Source of the DNA: Pseudomonadota bacterium
GTDB lineage: Bacteria > Pseudomonadota > Gammaproteobacteria > Enterobacterales > Enterobacteriaceae
Direction of reading: 5' to 3'
DNA length: 18,859 bases
NCBI GenBank assembly: GCA_023454395.1
Contig: JAEYFY010000241.1
Location: 1-18,859, forward strand
In this document: one piece after another, positions 1 to 8,876 of the stretch
Layout of the letters: each line of letters starts with the position of its first letter
Numbering within the stretch: the first letter of the stretch is position 1
Notes under the pieces: model-generated
Database searches by the model: none
Told to the model about the DNA's origin: nothing
The model's input: only the letters and a program-made list of their open reading frames with translations
Made by a program: the position numbers and the translations under genes

Positions 1-35
1 ATAATGATGTGCTGACATTTAAAAACCATCTATTC

Positions 36-836
36 CTAATTAAAAAGTGCAGAAAACCAAAGTGCAATAGTATCGCCATGATTGTCATGTATGAGTTTGA
101 TGCTCATCAAAAAGGAGATAATGACCAGCATAGGTCTTATTAATTTTTGCCCTTTTGTTAAGACTAAACCTGCACCTAAGCGAGCGCCAATAAACTGCCC
201 ACAAAGCATAACTAAACCAATAGTCCAAATAACCTGCCCACCAATAATAAAAAACAGTAAAGAGCCAAAATTAGAGGTGAAGTTAAGTAACTTAGCGTGA
301 GCTGTTGCTTTTGAAAGATTATATCCAAGTAACATGACATAACCTAAAGCGAAAAAAGAGCCTGTTCCGGGTCCAAAAATACCATCATAAAAACCGACCC
401 CACCCCCTAATACGGCACCAAAAGTATAGTAGCCAATACGTTGTTTACTGTCTTGAGCGCCTATTGATGGAGTAAGAAGAAAATAGAGACCGATAGCTAT
501 GGTAAGAATAGGTAGTGCTTGTTTAAGGATTTCTGGATTAATAAATTGCACCAGCATGGCACCAGAAACTGCACCAATAAACGTCATTAAAATTGCAAAT
601 CGCTGCGCTTTTAAATCAATAACTTTTCGACGTATAAAATAGAGCGTAGCCGAAAAAGAACCACCAACTGATTGCAGTTTATTCGTTGCAAGAGCTTGAA
701 CAGGCGGAACCCCTGCTGATAACAACGCTGGAATAGTGATTAAGCCACCACCACCAGCAATTGAATCAATAAAACCAGCAATTAAAGCAACAAAGAAGAG
801 AAGAAGGTAGATGCCATCTGAAAAGAGCCAATCCAT
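36..836 (-). CDS. yfcA: TSUP-family membrane transporter, YfcA-like
   Basis: The 266-residue product is an integral inner-membrane protein of the TSUP (TauE/SafE, formerly DUF81) family. It shows the internal duplication typical of the family: a glycine-rich motif near residues 20-35 (GFIDSIAGGGGLITIPALL) and a second related segment near residues 145-160 (GFYDGIFGPGTGSFF), each followed by a conserved Ala/Asn-Lys stretch (ALATNK; TAHAKLLNF). Hydrophobic segments fill almost the whole length. E. coli YfcA is of similar size and lies beside aroC/prmB, which supports the symbol. The start at MDWLF is preceded by a GGAT-type Shine-Dalgarno sequence seven bases away. The substrate is unknown; relatives move sulfite, sulfonates or other organic anions. 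It lies downstream of aroC on the same strand, 168 bases away. A second TSUP gene is present at 14822. Confidence 0.9.
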   Translation of the reverse strand: MDWLFSDGIYLLLFFVALIAGFIDSIAGGGGLITIPALLSAGVPPVQALATNKLQSVGGSFSATLYFIRRKVIDLKAQRFAILMTFIGAVSGAMLVQFINPEILKQALPILTIAIGLYFLLTPSIGAQDSKQRIGYYTFGAVLGGGVGFYDGIFGPGTGSFFALGYVMLLGYNLSKATAHAKLLNFTSNFGSLLFFIIGGQVIWTIGLVMLCGQFIGARLGAGLVLTKGQKLIRPMLVIISFLMSIKLIHDNHGDTIALWFSALFN

Positions 837-866
837 TTATCTATCCGAATTATTAGGAATGAAGGA

Positions 867-914
867 CGTGTTGCTGTGTTTATCTCATTTATTTAAAAAA
901 GCGACAGCAACACG
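867..914. repeat. 11-bp perfect inverted repeat between aroC and yfcA
   Basis: CGTGTTGCTGT at 867-877 is repeated in inverse at 904-914, with a 26-base AT-rich spacer that can add a few more T-A pairs. It lies in the 168-base aroC-yfcA gap, just upstream of the yfcA start. There is no T-run directly after either arm, so it is not a classical intrinsic terminator. It could be an operator, an mRNA leader structure for yfcA, or a scar of the gene (mepA) found here in E. coli. The function is not known. Confidence 0.5.
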
Positions 915-1004
915 ATCTGAGCATAATAAAATTAGGCGCTCACACCTTTAAAGCTAACATCAAACTTACAACAGTTTATCAACTACGTTATTGACGTAGA
1001 ATGA

Positions 1005-2090
1005 TTACCATTGCATTAACGGAGGTACAACGTCACCACATTGACCACGTTGGCGCAATGCATGATCGAGCAACACAATTGCCATCATTGCCTCTGCAAT
1101 CGGAATAGCGCGTATTCCCACACAAGGATCATGACGACCTTTAGTTATCATATCGACTTCTTCACCATCACGATTTATCGTTTTACCAGCAATAGTAATG
1201 CTAGATGTTGGTTTTAAAGCGATATGAGCAACAATTGGCTGACCACTGCTAATTCCACCTAAAATGCCACCTGCATGGTTGCTAGTGAAACCATTTTTAG
1301 TGATTTCATCTCTATTTTCAGTGCCTTTTAATGTCACAACACCGAAACCATCACCAATTTCAATTCCTTTAACAGCATTGATACTCATTAATGCGTGTGC
1401 TAAGTCTGCATCTAGCCTGTCAAAAACTGGCTCTCCAAATCCTGCTGGCACACCTTCTGCAACCACAGTCACTTTTGCACCAATCGAGTTACCTTCTTTT
1501 TTAAGCGCACGCATATATTCATCAAGTGCTTCTAAACGAGAAGGATCTGAACAGAAAAACGGGTTAGTTTCAACGATAGACCAATCAACAAGATCACAAG
1601 TAATGGGACCTAGTTGAGAAAGATAGCCTTTGACTTCAATACCCATTTTCTCTTTTAGGTATTTTTTGGCGATTGCACCGGCAGCAACACGCATTGCAGT
1701 TTCTCGTGCAGAAGAGCGTCCACCACCACGATAATCACGCAAACCATATTTTTGCTCGTAGGTGTAATCAGCATGACCAGGACGAAAAACATCTTTGATT
1801 TCACTGTAATCTTGAGAACGTTGATCTGTGTTTTCAATCAGTAAACCAATGCTTGTCCCTGTTGTAACACCATTAAATACACCTGATAAAATGCGAACTT
1901 GATCTGGCTCACGGCGTTGAGTGGTATAACGTGATGTTCCGGGTCTACGCCTATCTAAATCAACTTGTAAGTCGGCTTCTGTTAAAGGTAATCCAGGAGG
2001 TACACCATCAACAATGCAACCTAATGCAATACCATGAGACTCACCAAAAGTCGTGACTCTGAATAATTGTCCGATACTGTTTCCTGCCAT
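1005..2090 (-). CDS. aroC: Chorismate synthase
   Basis: Chorismate synthase converts 5-enolpyruvylshikimate-3-phosphate to chorismate with loss of phosphate, using reduced FMN. This is the last common step to the aromatic amino acids, folate, quinones and enterobactin-type siderophores. The product is 361 residues, the same length as the E. coli enzyme. The family signatures are visible: FGESHG at residues 15-20, the [14 protein letters not shown] segment near 105, the [18 protein letters not shown] segment near 125, and [18 protein letters not shown] near the C-terminus. The start MAGNSIG is the usual one, with an AGGA Shine-Dalgarno element about twelve bases upstream. It follows prmB on the same strand with a 94-base gap, so prmB and aroC are probably co-transcribed as in E. 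coli. The cytoplasmic enzyme acts as a tetramer in the family. Confidence 0.98.
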   Translation of the reverse strand: MAGNSIGQLFRVTTFGESHGIALGCIVDGVPPGLPLTEADLQVDLDRRRPGTSRYTTQRREPDQVRILSGVFNGVTTGTSIGLLIENTDQRSQDYSEIKDVFRPGHADYTYEQKYGLRDYRGGGRSSARETAMRVAAGAIAKKYLKEKMGIEVKGYLSQLGPITCDLVDWSIVETNPFFCSDPSRLEALDEYMRALKKEGNSIGAKVTVVAEGVPAGFGEPVFDRLDADLAHALMSINAVKGIEIGDGFGVVTLKGTENRDEITKNGFTSNHAGGILGGISSGQPIVAHIALKPTSSITIAGKTINRDGEEVDMITKGRHDPCVGIRAIPIAEAMMAIVLLDHALRQRGQCGDVVPPLMQW

Positions 2091-2184
2091 CCCTTTATTC
2101 CTATCTTTTACTGTGTGATGTTATCAATATGTTATTTGCAATAAATGACAATTTACCGTCTCATTGCGGTTACATCAACGTTTA

Positions 2185-3108
2185 TCATTGGATAAAACAG
2201 TGTGAGTGTTCAACAAGTTGTTCACGGGTCAACATGAAAACACCAAGTCCACCATTTTCAAACTCAAGCCATGTAAATGGAACTTCTGGGAATTGCTCAA
2301 TAAGATGAACCATACTATTACCCACTTCACAGACTAAAATACCTTTTTCACTCAGATATTCAGGGGCTTTTAGTAAAATTTGTCTCGTTATATCTAGTCC
2401 ATCAATACCCGAAGCTAATGCTAATTCAGGTTCAACTTGGTATTCATCAGGTAAATCACCCATATCTTCGACATCAACATACGGAGGGTTTGTCACAATA
2501 ATATCGTAAGGCGTTGGAACAATGGCGTTAAATAAATCTGATTGCATTGGATAAACACGATGCACTAAACCATGATTTTCAATATTAAATTCAGCCACTT
2601 CCAGCGCATCTTCAGAGATATCAACCGCATCGACTTCAGCATCTTCAAACTCATGAGCACAAGCAATCGCAATACAGCCGCTTCCCGTACATAAGTCGAG
2701 AATACGTGTTGGCTCTTGCTGAATTAAACCATCAAAGTGGTTATTGATTAATTCACCAATAGGAGAGCGAGGAATAAGCACACGTTCATCAACATAAAAT
2801 TCGTGACCACAGAACCAAGCACGATGAGTTAAATAAGGAACTGGAATTTTTTGCTCAATGCGGCTTTCGATAAGTGTAATAATTTCCATCTTTTCAGAAG
2901 TTGTTAACTTGGTTGATAACAGTGCATCTGGAATATCTAAAGGAAGTGCAATGGTTGGTAATACAAGCTGTAATGCTTCATCCCATGCGTTATCTGTGCC
3001 ATGACCATAATAAATATCAGATGAATTAAACTGACTCATAGCCCAACGTAACATATCTAGGATAGTGCTTAGATCAGCAACCGCTTCCTCTTTTAGTGTT
3101 ATATCCAA
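2185..3108 (-). CDS. prmB: Ribosomal protein uL3 (L3) N5-glutamine methyltransferase PrmB
   Basis: PrmB methylates a glutamine side chain of ribosomal protein uL3 with S-adenosylmethionine and helps assembly of the large ribosomal subunit. The 307-residue product (E. coli about 310) has an N-terminal helical substrate-recognition part (roughly residues 1-110), then a class I methyltransferase fold. The SAM-binding motif [12 protein letters not shown] lies at 137-148, an acidic ribose-binding AVDIS follows near 161, and the glutamine-methyltransferase signature NPPY is at 207-210. The N-terminal extension and its place next to aroC distinguish it from PrmC, which shares the NPPY motif. It is first in the prmB-aroC unit and diverges from smrB across a 580-base intergenic region. 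Start: ATG at 3108, followed by the codons MDITLKE. Confidence 0.96.
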   Translation of the reverse strand: MDITLKEEAVADLSTILDMLRWAMSQFNSSDIYYGHGTDNAWDEALQLVLPTIALPLDIPDALLSTKLTTSEKMEIITLIESRIEQKIPVPYLTHRAWFCGHEFYVDERVLIPRSPIGELINNHFDGLIQQEPTRILDLCTGSGCIAIACAHEFEDAEVDAVDISEDALEVAEFNIENHGLVHRVYPMQSDLFNAIVPTPYDIIVTNPPYVDVEDMGDLPDEYQVEPELALASGIDGLDITRQILLKAPEYLSEKGILVCEVGNSMVHLIEQFPEVPFTWLEFENGGLGVFMLTREQLVEHSHCFIQ

Positions 3109-3403
3109 AACTGTTGTCCTCTGAAGAAATAGAAAGTCTGTAGTTTGCCATGAAGATGGCGATAAATCAGCGGGAAACCATAAAAAAACATCACTACATT
3201 ATTATTCTCTTTACCATAACCACACAATCACTATGGTTTTAAACTTCAATCAGCTAATTAAAAGCAAAATTTACGATCTGCTCACAAATAAAAATTGGTG
3301 TTTTATACTTTTAATTTAACTTTTATTAGCAAGTTAATGAAATTGAACCATACTTAAAACATGAAGGAATTAACTGTGTACTAAATGCGCCTATAGATTT
3401 TTT

Positions 3404-3595
3404 TCATTCGATATGCAGTCATTTTAAAGCAAATAGCTACTTTTAAAGACGATTTTGATATCTTTTTTTATCGCAATCTGAAGATATAACAACGTGTTAT
3501 GTTCCACAGATATCATGAGTAGAGCCATTTGTTAACCAGCCTATATTTGCTAACTATGTGACTATTTCGGCAGGGTAAATCCCCTGCCTTTTTTT
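3404..3595 (+). ncRNA. Candidate small RNA or attenuated smrB leader
   Basis: A textbook terminator ends at 3595 although no plus-strand protein gene lies upstream. A promoter-like pair (TTAACT at 3370-3375, TATAGA at 3392-3397) would start a transcript near 3404, giving about 190 nt. A second possible -10 (TATAAC at 3485-3490, without a good -35) would give about 100 nt, starting near 3497. The RNA would end in a GC-rich stem with seven U residues, preceded by a U-rich single-stranded stretch, as in Hfq-dependent small RNAs. It resembles none of the well-known enteric small RNAs I could compare from memory. The alternative is a transcription attenuator in a long smrB leader. The 5' end is uncertain. 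Confidence 0.35.
3569..3595 (+). terminator. Strong rho-independent terminator upstream of smrB
   Basis: GGCAGGG (3569-3575) pairs perfectly with CCCTGCC (3582-3588) around a six-base loop and is followed by seven T residues (3589-3595). This is a canonical intrinsic terminator reading rightward. Nothing protein-coding on the plus strand precedes it in the window, since prmB is on the other strand. It therefore ends either a small RNA or a regulated smrB leader. Confidence 0.85.
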
Positions 3596-3688
3596 ATGCT
3601 AAATTTATGGCCTATATTTTTTATCTCCAACACTATTTCATGTACTATTGCCTAATAAAGACAGTAACACTATGAAGAATCGTAAAAA

Positions 3689-4231
3689 ATGAATAAAAAA
3701 TTTTCATTACCGCCTTCTGAAATTGAGTTATTTCAGGAGATGATAAAAGGCACTAAGAAATTACCTCAAGATAAAATACTTCATTCACCAAAACGTAAAA
3801 AAGTGACGCACTACGCTGTTGAACGTTTACAACAAGAGCAAGTTGATGCCTCTTATTATTTTTCAGATGAATTTCAGCCTAACTTAGCCACAGAAGGCCC
3901 AATGCGCTATTTAAGAGAAGGCGCTAATGCTTATGAATTAAAAAAGCTACGTCGTGGTGATTATGTACCTGAGTTTTTTCTAGATTTGCATGGATTAACA
4001 CAACTAATTGCAAAACAAGAGATTGGCGCATTAATTGCGGCATGTAGACGAGAACATGTTTATTGTGCCTGTATTATGCACGGTCATGGTAAACATATTT
4101 TAAAACAGCAAACACCTCTTTGGTTAGCACAACACCCTGATGTCATTGCTTTTCATCAAGCCCCAAAAGAATGGGGAGGTGATGCTGCATTATTAGTGTT
4201 AGTGGAAAACGACGATATCGCGCGTCGCTAA
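3689..4231 (+). CDS. smrB: Endonuclease SmrB, ribosome rescue factor
   Basis: SmrB is a small MutS-related (Smr) domain endonuclease that, in E. coli, cleaves mRNA upstream of collided ribosomes so that they can be rescued. The 180-residue protein has a charged, helical N-terminal extension (residues 1-85) implicated in ribosome binding in the family. It then has the Smr domain with the hallmark DLHG at 99-102 and the HGHGKHILK motif at 131-139, followed by a conserved [17 protein letters not shown] tail. It is near-identical to E. coli YfcN/SmrB in the Smr domain but slightly shorter at the C-terminus. The Shine-Dalgarno sequence is weak (an AAGAA-type element well upstream of the ATG). It diverges from prmB and converges with sixA. 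In E. coli the yfc fimbrial genes lie between smrB and sixA; they are absent here. Confidence 0.95.
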   Translation: MNKKFSLPPSEIELFQEMIKGTKKLPQDKILHSPKRKKVTHYAVERLQQEQVDASYYFSDEFQPNLATEGPMRYLREGANAYELKKLRRGDYVPEFFLDLHGLTQLIAKQEIGALIAACRREHVYCACIMHGHGKHILKQQTPLWLAQHPDVIAFHQAPKEWGGDAALLVLVENDDIARR

Positions 4232-4251
4232 ACCCAAAAAATTCTATTGCA

Positions 4252-4291
4252 TTAACCCTTAAATCACCTATTAGGTGAAATAAGGTGTTAA
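4252..4291. terminator. Hairpin between convergent smrB and sixA
   Basis: TTAACCCTTA pairs with TAAGGTGTTAA (one bulged base), enclosing a perfect inner TCACCT/AGGTGA stem with a three-base loop. The structure fills the 88-base gap between two convergent genes. T-runs are weak: there is none on the plus side, and TTTTTT lies about ten bases beyond the stem on the minus side. It probably serves as a shared, modest terminator, better for sixA than for smrB. Confidence 0.5.
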
Positions 4292-4319
4292 TTACTTACT
4301 TAGATAATTGATTTAAATT

Positions 4320-4793
4320 TCATTTTAATATTGAGGGTGACACTTGCCATAGCAACTCCCCTGCGCCTTTTGATAAGTCAAAATCAACACAAGCAATGGT
4401 TGATGTTGAAAACATAGGAGCGCATACCGCAGGGCAAAGTTCAGCGACAACATAACCAACTAAAGGTAAGTGAGAAATAACCAGAATATTTTTATATCCT
4501 GTATCCCCCAAAGCACGTAAGTAATGTGCAACATGTGAAGGATTACCGCCTGGGATAAGCCCATCCTCTGTTTCTATTTTACTAGGTAGTGCTAAATCTG
4601 TTTTTACTGCATCCAAAGTCTGTTGAGCGCGTAAATAAGGGCTGACTAAAACATAATCGATTGTATGTCCCTGCTTTGTCATCCATTCAGCCATTTTTAT
4701 TGATTCACTTTTTCCACGTTCAGTTAGTGGTCTTAGTGCATCGCTTGCAGCATCAAGAGCCGCTTCTCCGTGGCGCATAATAAAAATTTGCAT
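4320..4793 (-). CDS. sixA: Phosphohistidine phosphatase SixA
   Basis: SixA is a small histidine phosphatase that removes phosphate from phosphohistidine. Its E. coli homologue acts on the ArcB histidine-phosphotransfer domain in vitro and on NPr of the nitrogen-related phosphotransferase system. The 157-residue product (E. coli 161) carries the RHG signature at 7-9, with the catalytic nucleophile His8, the second active-site histidine at 108 (ISHLP), and Arg21 and Arg55 as likely phosphate-pocket residues. It has only the core phosphoglycerate-mutase-like fold, without the extra helices of larger relatives. No strong Shine-Dalgarno sequence is visible; an AGG lies about fourteen bases upstream of the ATG. 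It lies downstream of fadJ on the same strand, but 387 bases away and behind a clear terminator, so it is probably transcribed separately. Cytoplasmic. Confidence 0.95.
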   Translation of the reverse strand: MQIFIMRHGEAALDAASDALRPLTERGKSESIKMAEWMTKQGHTIDYVLVSPYLRAQQTLDAVKTDLALPSKIETEDGLIPGGNPSHVAHYLRALGDTGYKNILVISHLPLVGYVVAELCPAVCAPMFSTSTIACVDFDLSKGAGELLWQVSPSILK

Positions 4794-5180
4794 AGTAAAT
4801 TATTAAACCTATTTTATTTTTGTAATTACTGGTATTTACACTTGTAAGATACTTAATTTAATTCAGTTTAAATTAATATATTCCCATATCAAATCTTCAA
4901 TACCTTAATTGCAATAGCATTATTAATCTTTTTAAGAAAATGCTGTTGGTTTACAAATTAACATCATTTTCAGAATTTTATTTTAAAAAGCTTGGTTTTT
5001 AAATTTATTTTCAAATAACTATTTTGCCATATCTGACCATAATTAACACTTTCGACCTCTTTTTCCATTAAAAATTCACCAATTATTAATCTGACGCAAA
5101 AAGTACAAGAAAAAAGGCGCATAAGCGCCTCAATCAAAACAAATGTCACAAAAGGAAAAAGCAATGGTAAAGCGATGATA
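4794..5180. other. 387-base gap between sixA and fadJ
   Basis: AT-rich and without a supported gene. It contains the fadJ terminator (5109-5130) and must contain the sixA promoter in its left part. A short minus-strand reading frame runs through it (4970-5218), but it starts inside fadJ and crosses the terminator, so it is not called as a gene. Confidence 0.6.
5109..5130 (-). terminator. Rho-independent terminator of fadIJ
   Basis: Read on the minus strand, AGGCGC (5130-5125) pairs with GCGCCT (5120-5115) around a four-base loop and runs directly into a six-base T tract. It lies 50 bases after the fadJ stop codon and is oriented to end the fadI-fadJ transcript. Confidence 0.85.
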
Positions 5181-7337
5181 TTAATCGTAAAACCGTTCAT
5201 TTCGTTTAGCCATTTCAACTAAACGCTCACAAGGGCGATATTTTTCTCCATATTTATCGGCAAGTTGGTTAAGTTTTTCTGCCACCTTTGTTGTTCCCAT
5301 ACTGTCCATATAACGGAATGGGCCACCAAAAAAAGGCGGAAAACCGATACCAAATACAGCACCAATATCACCATCTCGTGGTTGCTTTATAATATTTTCA
5401 TCTAAACAACGAACGGCTTCATTTAACATTAATAATAAACAGCGTTCCGTAATTTCAGAGGAAGACAGTTGGCTTTTAGGCTTAATTTGTAATAGTCGAT
5501 ATATAACCGGATCAGGTTGTTTTTTATTTTTACCGAATGAGAAAGGTAATGCATGTTTTGCATAAAGATAAAAACCTCGTCCATTTTTACGACCTTTTCT
5601 ATCATCAGCAATAATGGCATCCACAGCAGGAGGAGAGGCAAATCTTTCACCAAATGCATTCACTAATATTGGCGTTATTTTTGTGCCAATATCAATACCC
5701 ACTTCATCCAATAACTGAATAGGCCCTACGGGGAAGCCAAACTGAACAAGTGCTTTATCAATGTTCTCAATAGGCTCTCCTTGTACTAAACACGTCAATG
5801 CTTCACTGATATAAGGGGCAAGAATACGGTTAACATAAAATCCTGGTTTATCACCAACAACGATTGCAACTTTGCCCTGTTTTTTAGCAAAAGCTACCGT
5901 TGTAGCAATCGTTTTTTCATCCGTATTTTCATGGGGAATAACTTCAACCAAAGGCATTTTTTCTACGGGACTAAAATAGTGAAGCCCGATCACTTTTTCT
6001 GGGTATTTTGCTGTTTCTGCAATTTTATGAATAGGAAGTGAAGAGGTATTTGAAGCAAAAATGATTTTACCTTTTCCAACACCCTCAATATCTGCGACCA
6101 TCTTCTGTTTTAAAGCAAGATCTTCAAAAACCGCTTCAACAATAATATTTGATTGATGAAAACCGCTGTAATCCAAGGAGCCAGAGAGTAGCCCCATTTG
6201 ACGCTGACGTTCGCGTGCAGATAATCTTTTTTTACTTACTTTGGCTGAAAGCGCTTTCCAACTATAATTAAGTGCCTGAGCAATTCCCTTATCACTGATA
6301 TCTTTAATTCTTACTGGTAAATTACCTTTTGTCGCCGTGACAAAGGCAATACCACCACCCATTAATCCACCACCTAAAATACCAATATGGTGCAAATCAT
6401 CTGGTTTTTCGGATGATCCTGTTTCATTTTTAAGTGCTGTAGAAGCAAAAAAGAGATGCCTTAATGCAGATGAAACTGGCGTCATAGCAAGTTCACCAAA
6501 TGCATTTGCCTCTTCTTTAAACCCTGTTTGAATATCCTTTTCAAGACCACGTTCGATTACGTGTAGAATACGTTCAACTGCGGGGTAATGCCCTTTTGTC
6601 TTGGCTAATGTGCGTTTTTTCGCCTGCCCAAAAAGAATATTTCTACCTAGCGTTGTATTCGCCCAAAAACGATCCATCACTGAATGTTTTTTCTGTTCTT
6701 TTTTACCCGATAAAATCCATTTAGCAGCAACTTCTAATAGAATATCTTGTGAGACAACATCATTTACAAGACCTAATTTTAAGGCTCTTTTCGCATTAAC
6801 TTGTCTCCCCGTTAAGATCATATCTAACGCAGAGGTCACACCAATAAGACGAGGTAAACGTTGAGTACCACCAGAGCCTGGCAGCAATCCAAGTTGCACT
6901 TCAGGAAGCCCTAAACGTGTTTTACTATTATCAGAACAAATTCGCCCATGACAGGCTAAGGCTAATTCAAGCCCTCCACCAAGGCATGCGCCATTAATAG
7001 CCGCCACAACGGGTAATGGGTAGTTTTCAAGTTGAGTAAAAAGATCTTGCCCTGCTTTTGCTAATGCACTCGCTTCTTCTTTAGTTTTACAACCCGCAAT
7101 CATCGAGATATCCGCACCAGCAATAAAACTATCTGTTTTACCTGAGGTGATAATTAATCCTTTCACTCCAGAATGTTGCTGAGCTTGCTTTAAAACATCT
7201 TGAAATTGCTGCACAAATTCTGCTTTTAACGTGTTTACTTTTTCACCAAAAACATCAATGGTGATAACACCCACTTTGTCATTACGAACTGAGAACTGAA
7301 AAACAGATGATTTTTCTAGTGTTGTTTGTTGTTCCAT
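5181..7337 (-). CDS. fadJ: Fatty acid oxidation complex alpha subunit FadJ
   Basis: FadJ is the multifunctional alpha subunit of the second (anaerobic) beta-oxidation complex: enoyl-CoA hydratase plus L-3-hydroxyacyl-CoA dehydrogenase, acting with FadI. I start it at the ATG at 7337, giving 718 residues (E. coli 714). An upstream in-frame ATG at 7385 lies inside fadI and would add 16 unrelated residues. The chosen start has a strong GGAGG Shine-Dalgarno sequence. The hydratase domain (about 1-190) has the oxyanion-hole region IAGADISM near 72-79 and the two acidic catalytic residues Glu124 ([12 protein letters not shown]) and Glu146 (GLPEVQLGL). The dehydrogenase domain starts with the NAD-binding [11 protein letters not shown] near 319-329 and carries the catalytic His453 ([16 protein letters not shown]). 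The ATG shares its A with the last base of the fadI stop (TAATG), so translation is probably coupled. Confidence 0.97.
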   Translation of the reverse strand: MEQQTTLEKSSVFQFSVRNDKVGVITIDVFGEKVNTLKAEFVQQFQDVLKQAQQHSGVKGLIITSGKTDSFIAGADISMIAGCKTKEEASALAKAGQDLFTQLENYPLPVVAAINGACLGGGLELALACHGRICSDNSKTRLGLPEVQLGLLPGSGGTQRLPRLIGVTSALDMILTGRQVNAKRALKLGLVNDVVSQDILLEVAAKWILSGKKEQKKHSVMDRFWANTTLGRNILFGQAKKRTLAKTKGHYPAVERILHVIERGLEKDIQTGFKEEANAFGELAMTPVSSALRHLFFASTALKNETGSSEKPDDLHHIGILGGGLMGGGIAFVTATKGNLPVRIKDISDKGIAQALNYSWKALSAKVSKKRLSARERQRQMGLLSGSLDYSGFHQSNIIVEAVFEDLALKQKMVADIEGVGKGKIIFASNTSSLPIHKIAETAKYPEKVIGLHYFSPVEKMPLVEVIPHENTDEKTIATTVAFAKKQGKVAIVVGDKPGFYVNRILAPYISEALTCLVQGEPIENIDKALVQFGFPVGPIQLLDEVGIDIGTKITPILVNAFGERFASPPAVDAIIADDRKGRKNGRGFYLYAKHALPFSFGKNKKQPDPVIYRLLQIKPKSQLSSSEITERCLLLMLNEAVRCLDENIIKQPRDGDIGAVFGIGFPPFFGGPFRYMDSMGTTKVAEKLNQLADKYGEKYRPCERLVEMAKRNERFYD

Positions 7338-8641
7338 TATTCCACCTCCAAAATCATCGCTGCACCCAATCCACCCGCAGCACAAGCTGTAGTTAACCCA
7401 AAACCGCCACCTCGACGTTTAAGTTCCTGTAGTGTTTGTGTGACCATTCTTGCGCCAGTCGCAGCAAAGGGATGCCCATAAGCAATAGAACCACCTAGCA
7501 CATTAAATTTATCCATATCCACTTCTCCAATCGCCTTGGATAATCCTAGTTGCTCTTTAGCAAACCGTTCACTAGCAAACAACGTCAAATTACTGAGTGT
7601 TTGTGCGGCAAAAGCTTCATGCATATCAATTAACGTGAGATCACTCAAAGAAAGACCTGCGCGAGAAAGCGCAAGTGGTGTGGCATATGATGGCCCCAAT
7701 AGCATATCTTTCCAGACATCTGTCGCAGTAAAAGCATAACTGCGTAAATAACCTAAAGGTTGATAACCAAGACTTTTTGCAACTGATTCTTTCATCATTA
7801 ATACCGCGGCTGCGCCATCCGTTAATGGCGTACTGTTTGCCGCGGTAACACTGCCATGTTTACGATCAAAAGCTGGTTTTAGTTTGGCGTAAGAATCAAG
7901 AACAGAGTTTTTACGAATATTATTATCTTGATGGAAGCCTTCTTTGTAAGGTGGGAAAAAAGCCGTCATCACTTCATCATTTAGTTTTCCCATCTCCCAT
8001 GCTTTGGTTGCTAATTGATGGGAACGATGTGCTAATTCATCTTGAGCAGCTCTAGAAATATGATAAGTCTTTGCCATTTGCTCTGCGGTGTCTCCCATGC
8101 GTAATCCTGTTGAATATTCAGCAACAGCGGGCGCTACAGGGAGCAAATCTCGAAACCGTAATTGACTTAAATAACTTAATCGTTGACCTAATGATTTTGC
8201 TTTATTCAGGCTTAATAAAACATCAGCTAATTTTTTACTAACACCGATAGGCAAAACTGAAGACGAATCTGCGCCACCCGCAATACCGACAGAGACATGT
8301 CCTGCCATCATACTTTCAGCAACATTAGCAATCGCCTGAAAGCTTGTTGCACATGCTCTTGTGACACTATAAGCATCAGTTTTTACACTTAATCCGGCAC
8401 CAAGCACAATTTCTCTGGCGATATTAGGGGCTTCTGGCATTTGAACCACTTGCCCGAAAACAAGTTGGTCAATAATTTCGGGAGGAATTTCATTGCGAAT
8501 CACTAATTCTTGAACCACTGAACGCCCTAATTCAACCGCAGGTATTCCTCGATACGCAGTCGCTTGTTTGGCAAAAGGTAAGCGTAGTCCGCTGACAATG
8601 GCAATGCGATCTTTCATAGCACTGTTCGTTGATGACTTCAT
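7337..8641 (-). CDS. fadI: 3-ketoacyl-CoA thiolase FadI
   Basis: FadI is the thiolase (beta subunit) that cleaves 3-ketoacyl-CoA to acetyl-CoA and a shortened acyl-CoA, with FadJ in the anaerobic beta-oxidation complex. I start it at the ATG at 8641, giving 434 residues (E. coli FadI 436), because it has CAGGAG five bases upstream. The longer frame to 8731 would read through the FadR-like operator and add 30 residues with no family resemblance. The nucleophile is Cys97 (TRACATSFQ), with the other active-site residues near His341 (DMHEAFAAQ), His390 ([12 protein letters not shown]) and Cys420 ([12 protein letters not shown]). It is the first gene of the fadI-fadJ operon and overlaps fadJ by one base. 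A FadR-like site lies in its leader. Separated from yfcZ by a strong terminator. Confidence 0.97.
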   Translation of the reverse strand: MKSSTNSAMKDRIAIVSGLRLPFAKQATAYRGIPAVELGRSVVQELVIRNEIPPEIIDQLVFGQVVQMPEAPNIAREIVLGAGLSVKTDAYSVTRACATSFQAIANVAESMMAGHVSVGIAGGADSSSVLPIGVSKKLADVLLSLNKAKSLGQRLSYLSQLRFRDLLPVAPAVAEYSTGLRMGDTAEQMAKTYHISRAAQDELAHRSHQLATKAWEMGKLNDEVMTAFFPPYKEGFHQDNNIRKNSVLDSYAKLKPAFDRKHGSVTAANSTPLTDGAAAVLMMKESVAKSLGYQPLGYLRSYAFTATDVWKDMLLGPSYATPLALSRAGLSLSDLTLIDMHEAFAAQTLSNLTLFASERFAKEQLGLSKAIGEVDMDKFNVLGGSIAYGHPFAATGARMVTQTLQELKRRGGGFGLTTACAAGGLGAAMILEVE

Positions 8642-8675
8642 AACGGCTCCTGACAAAATGATTTTCCTAACACCA

Positions 8676-8692
8676 AAGAGGTCTGACCTGAC
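8676..8692. promoter_or_regulatory. FadR-like operator upstream of fadI
   Basis: AAGAGGTCTGACCTGAC has the perfect core GGTC-N-GACC of the FadR consensus (AACTGGTCNGACCAGTT) and lies 35 bases upstream of the fadI start codon. FadR represses beta-oxidation genes in enterobacteria until long-chain acyl-CoA binds it. The promoter boxes around it are not clear enough to call. The outer bases match the consensus less well than in the fadL site. Confidence 0.65.
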
Positions 8693-8825
8693 AACAGTGT
8701 TAACAAAAATTTCACTTTTCAGAAACGTCATTTTACGAGAAGTGGGAGTTAGCGCTCAATATTTCGATGAAATGTCTGAAACTTAACAATAATGATAGAG
8801 AAGATAATGGAGTGATCGAGATAGA

Positions 8826-8855
8826 TAAAAAAGGCTGTTGAATTTCAACAGCCTT
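8826..8855 (-). terminator. Rho-independent terminator of yfcZ
   Basis: On the minus strand, AAGGCTGTTGA (8855-8845) pairs perfectly with TCAACAGCCTT (8841-8831) over 11 bp with a three-base loop, and six T residues overlap and follow the stem. It lies about 20 bases after the yfcZ stop, so yfcZ is not expected to read into fadI. Confidence 0.9.
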
Positions 8856-8876
8856 AAATCTATTAATTTCAGAGGA

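Larger units (their letters stand above)
3109..3688. other. 580-base intergenic region between divergent prmB and smrB
   Basis: No convincing protein gene lies here on either strand. It must hold the prmB promoter (minus strand) and the smrB promoter (plus strand). The left 250 bases are plain AT-rich DNA. The right half holds a plus-strand promoter-like pair (TTAACT 3370-3375, 16-base spacer, TATAGA 3392-3397), a small ATAACA/TGTTAT hairpin (3486-3500) and a strong intrinsic terminator at 3569-3595, 94 bases before the smrB start. The terminator has no plus-strand gene upstream of it. Confidence 0.7.

Noticed and set aside
1655..1837. 60-codon frame inside aroC on the same strand
   Set aside because: Shadow frame of a highly conserved gene; no ribosome site or family resemblance.
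3515..3535. Six-codon frame (MSRAIC) before the orphan terminator as a leader peptide
   Set aside because: No Shine-Dalgarno sequence and no repeated regulatory codon; too short to support.
4970..5218. 82-codon minus-strand reading frame overlapping the 3' end of fadJ
   Set aside because: It begins inside fadJ in another frame, crosses the fadJ terminator and encodes a low-complexity, AT-driven sequence with no family resemblance.
8642..8731. Longer fadI start giving 30 extra N-terminal residues
   Set aside because: The extension covers the FadR-like operator, has no family similarity, and the internal ATG at 8641 has a good CAGGAG ribosome site and the right protein length.
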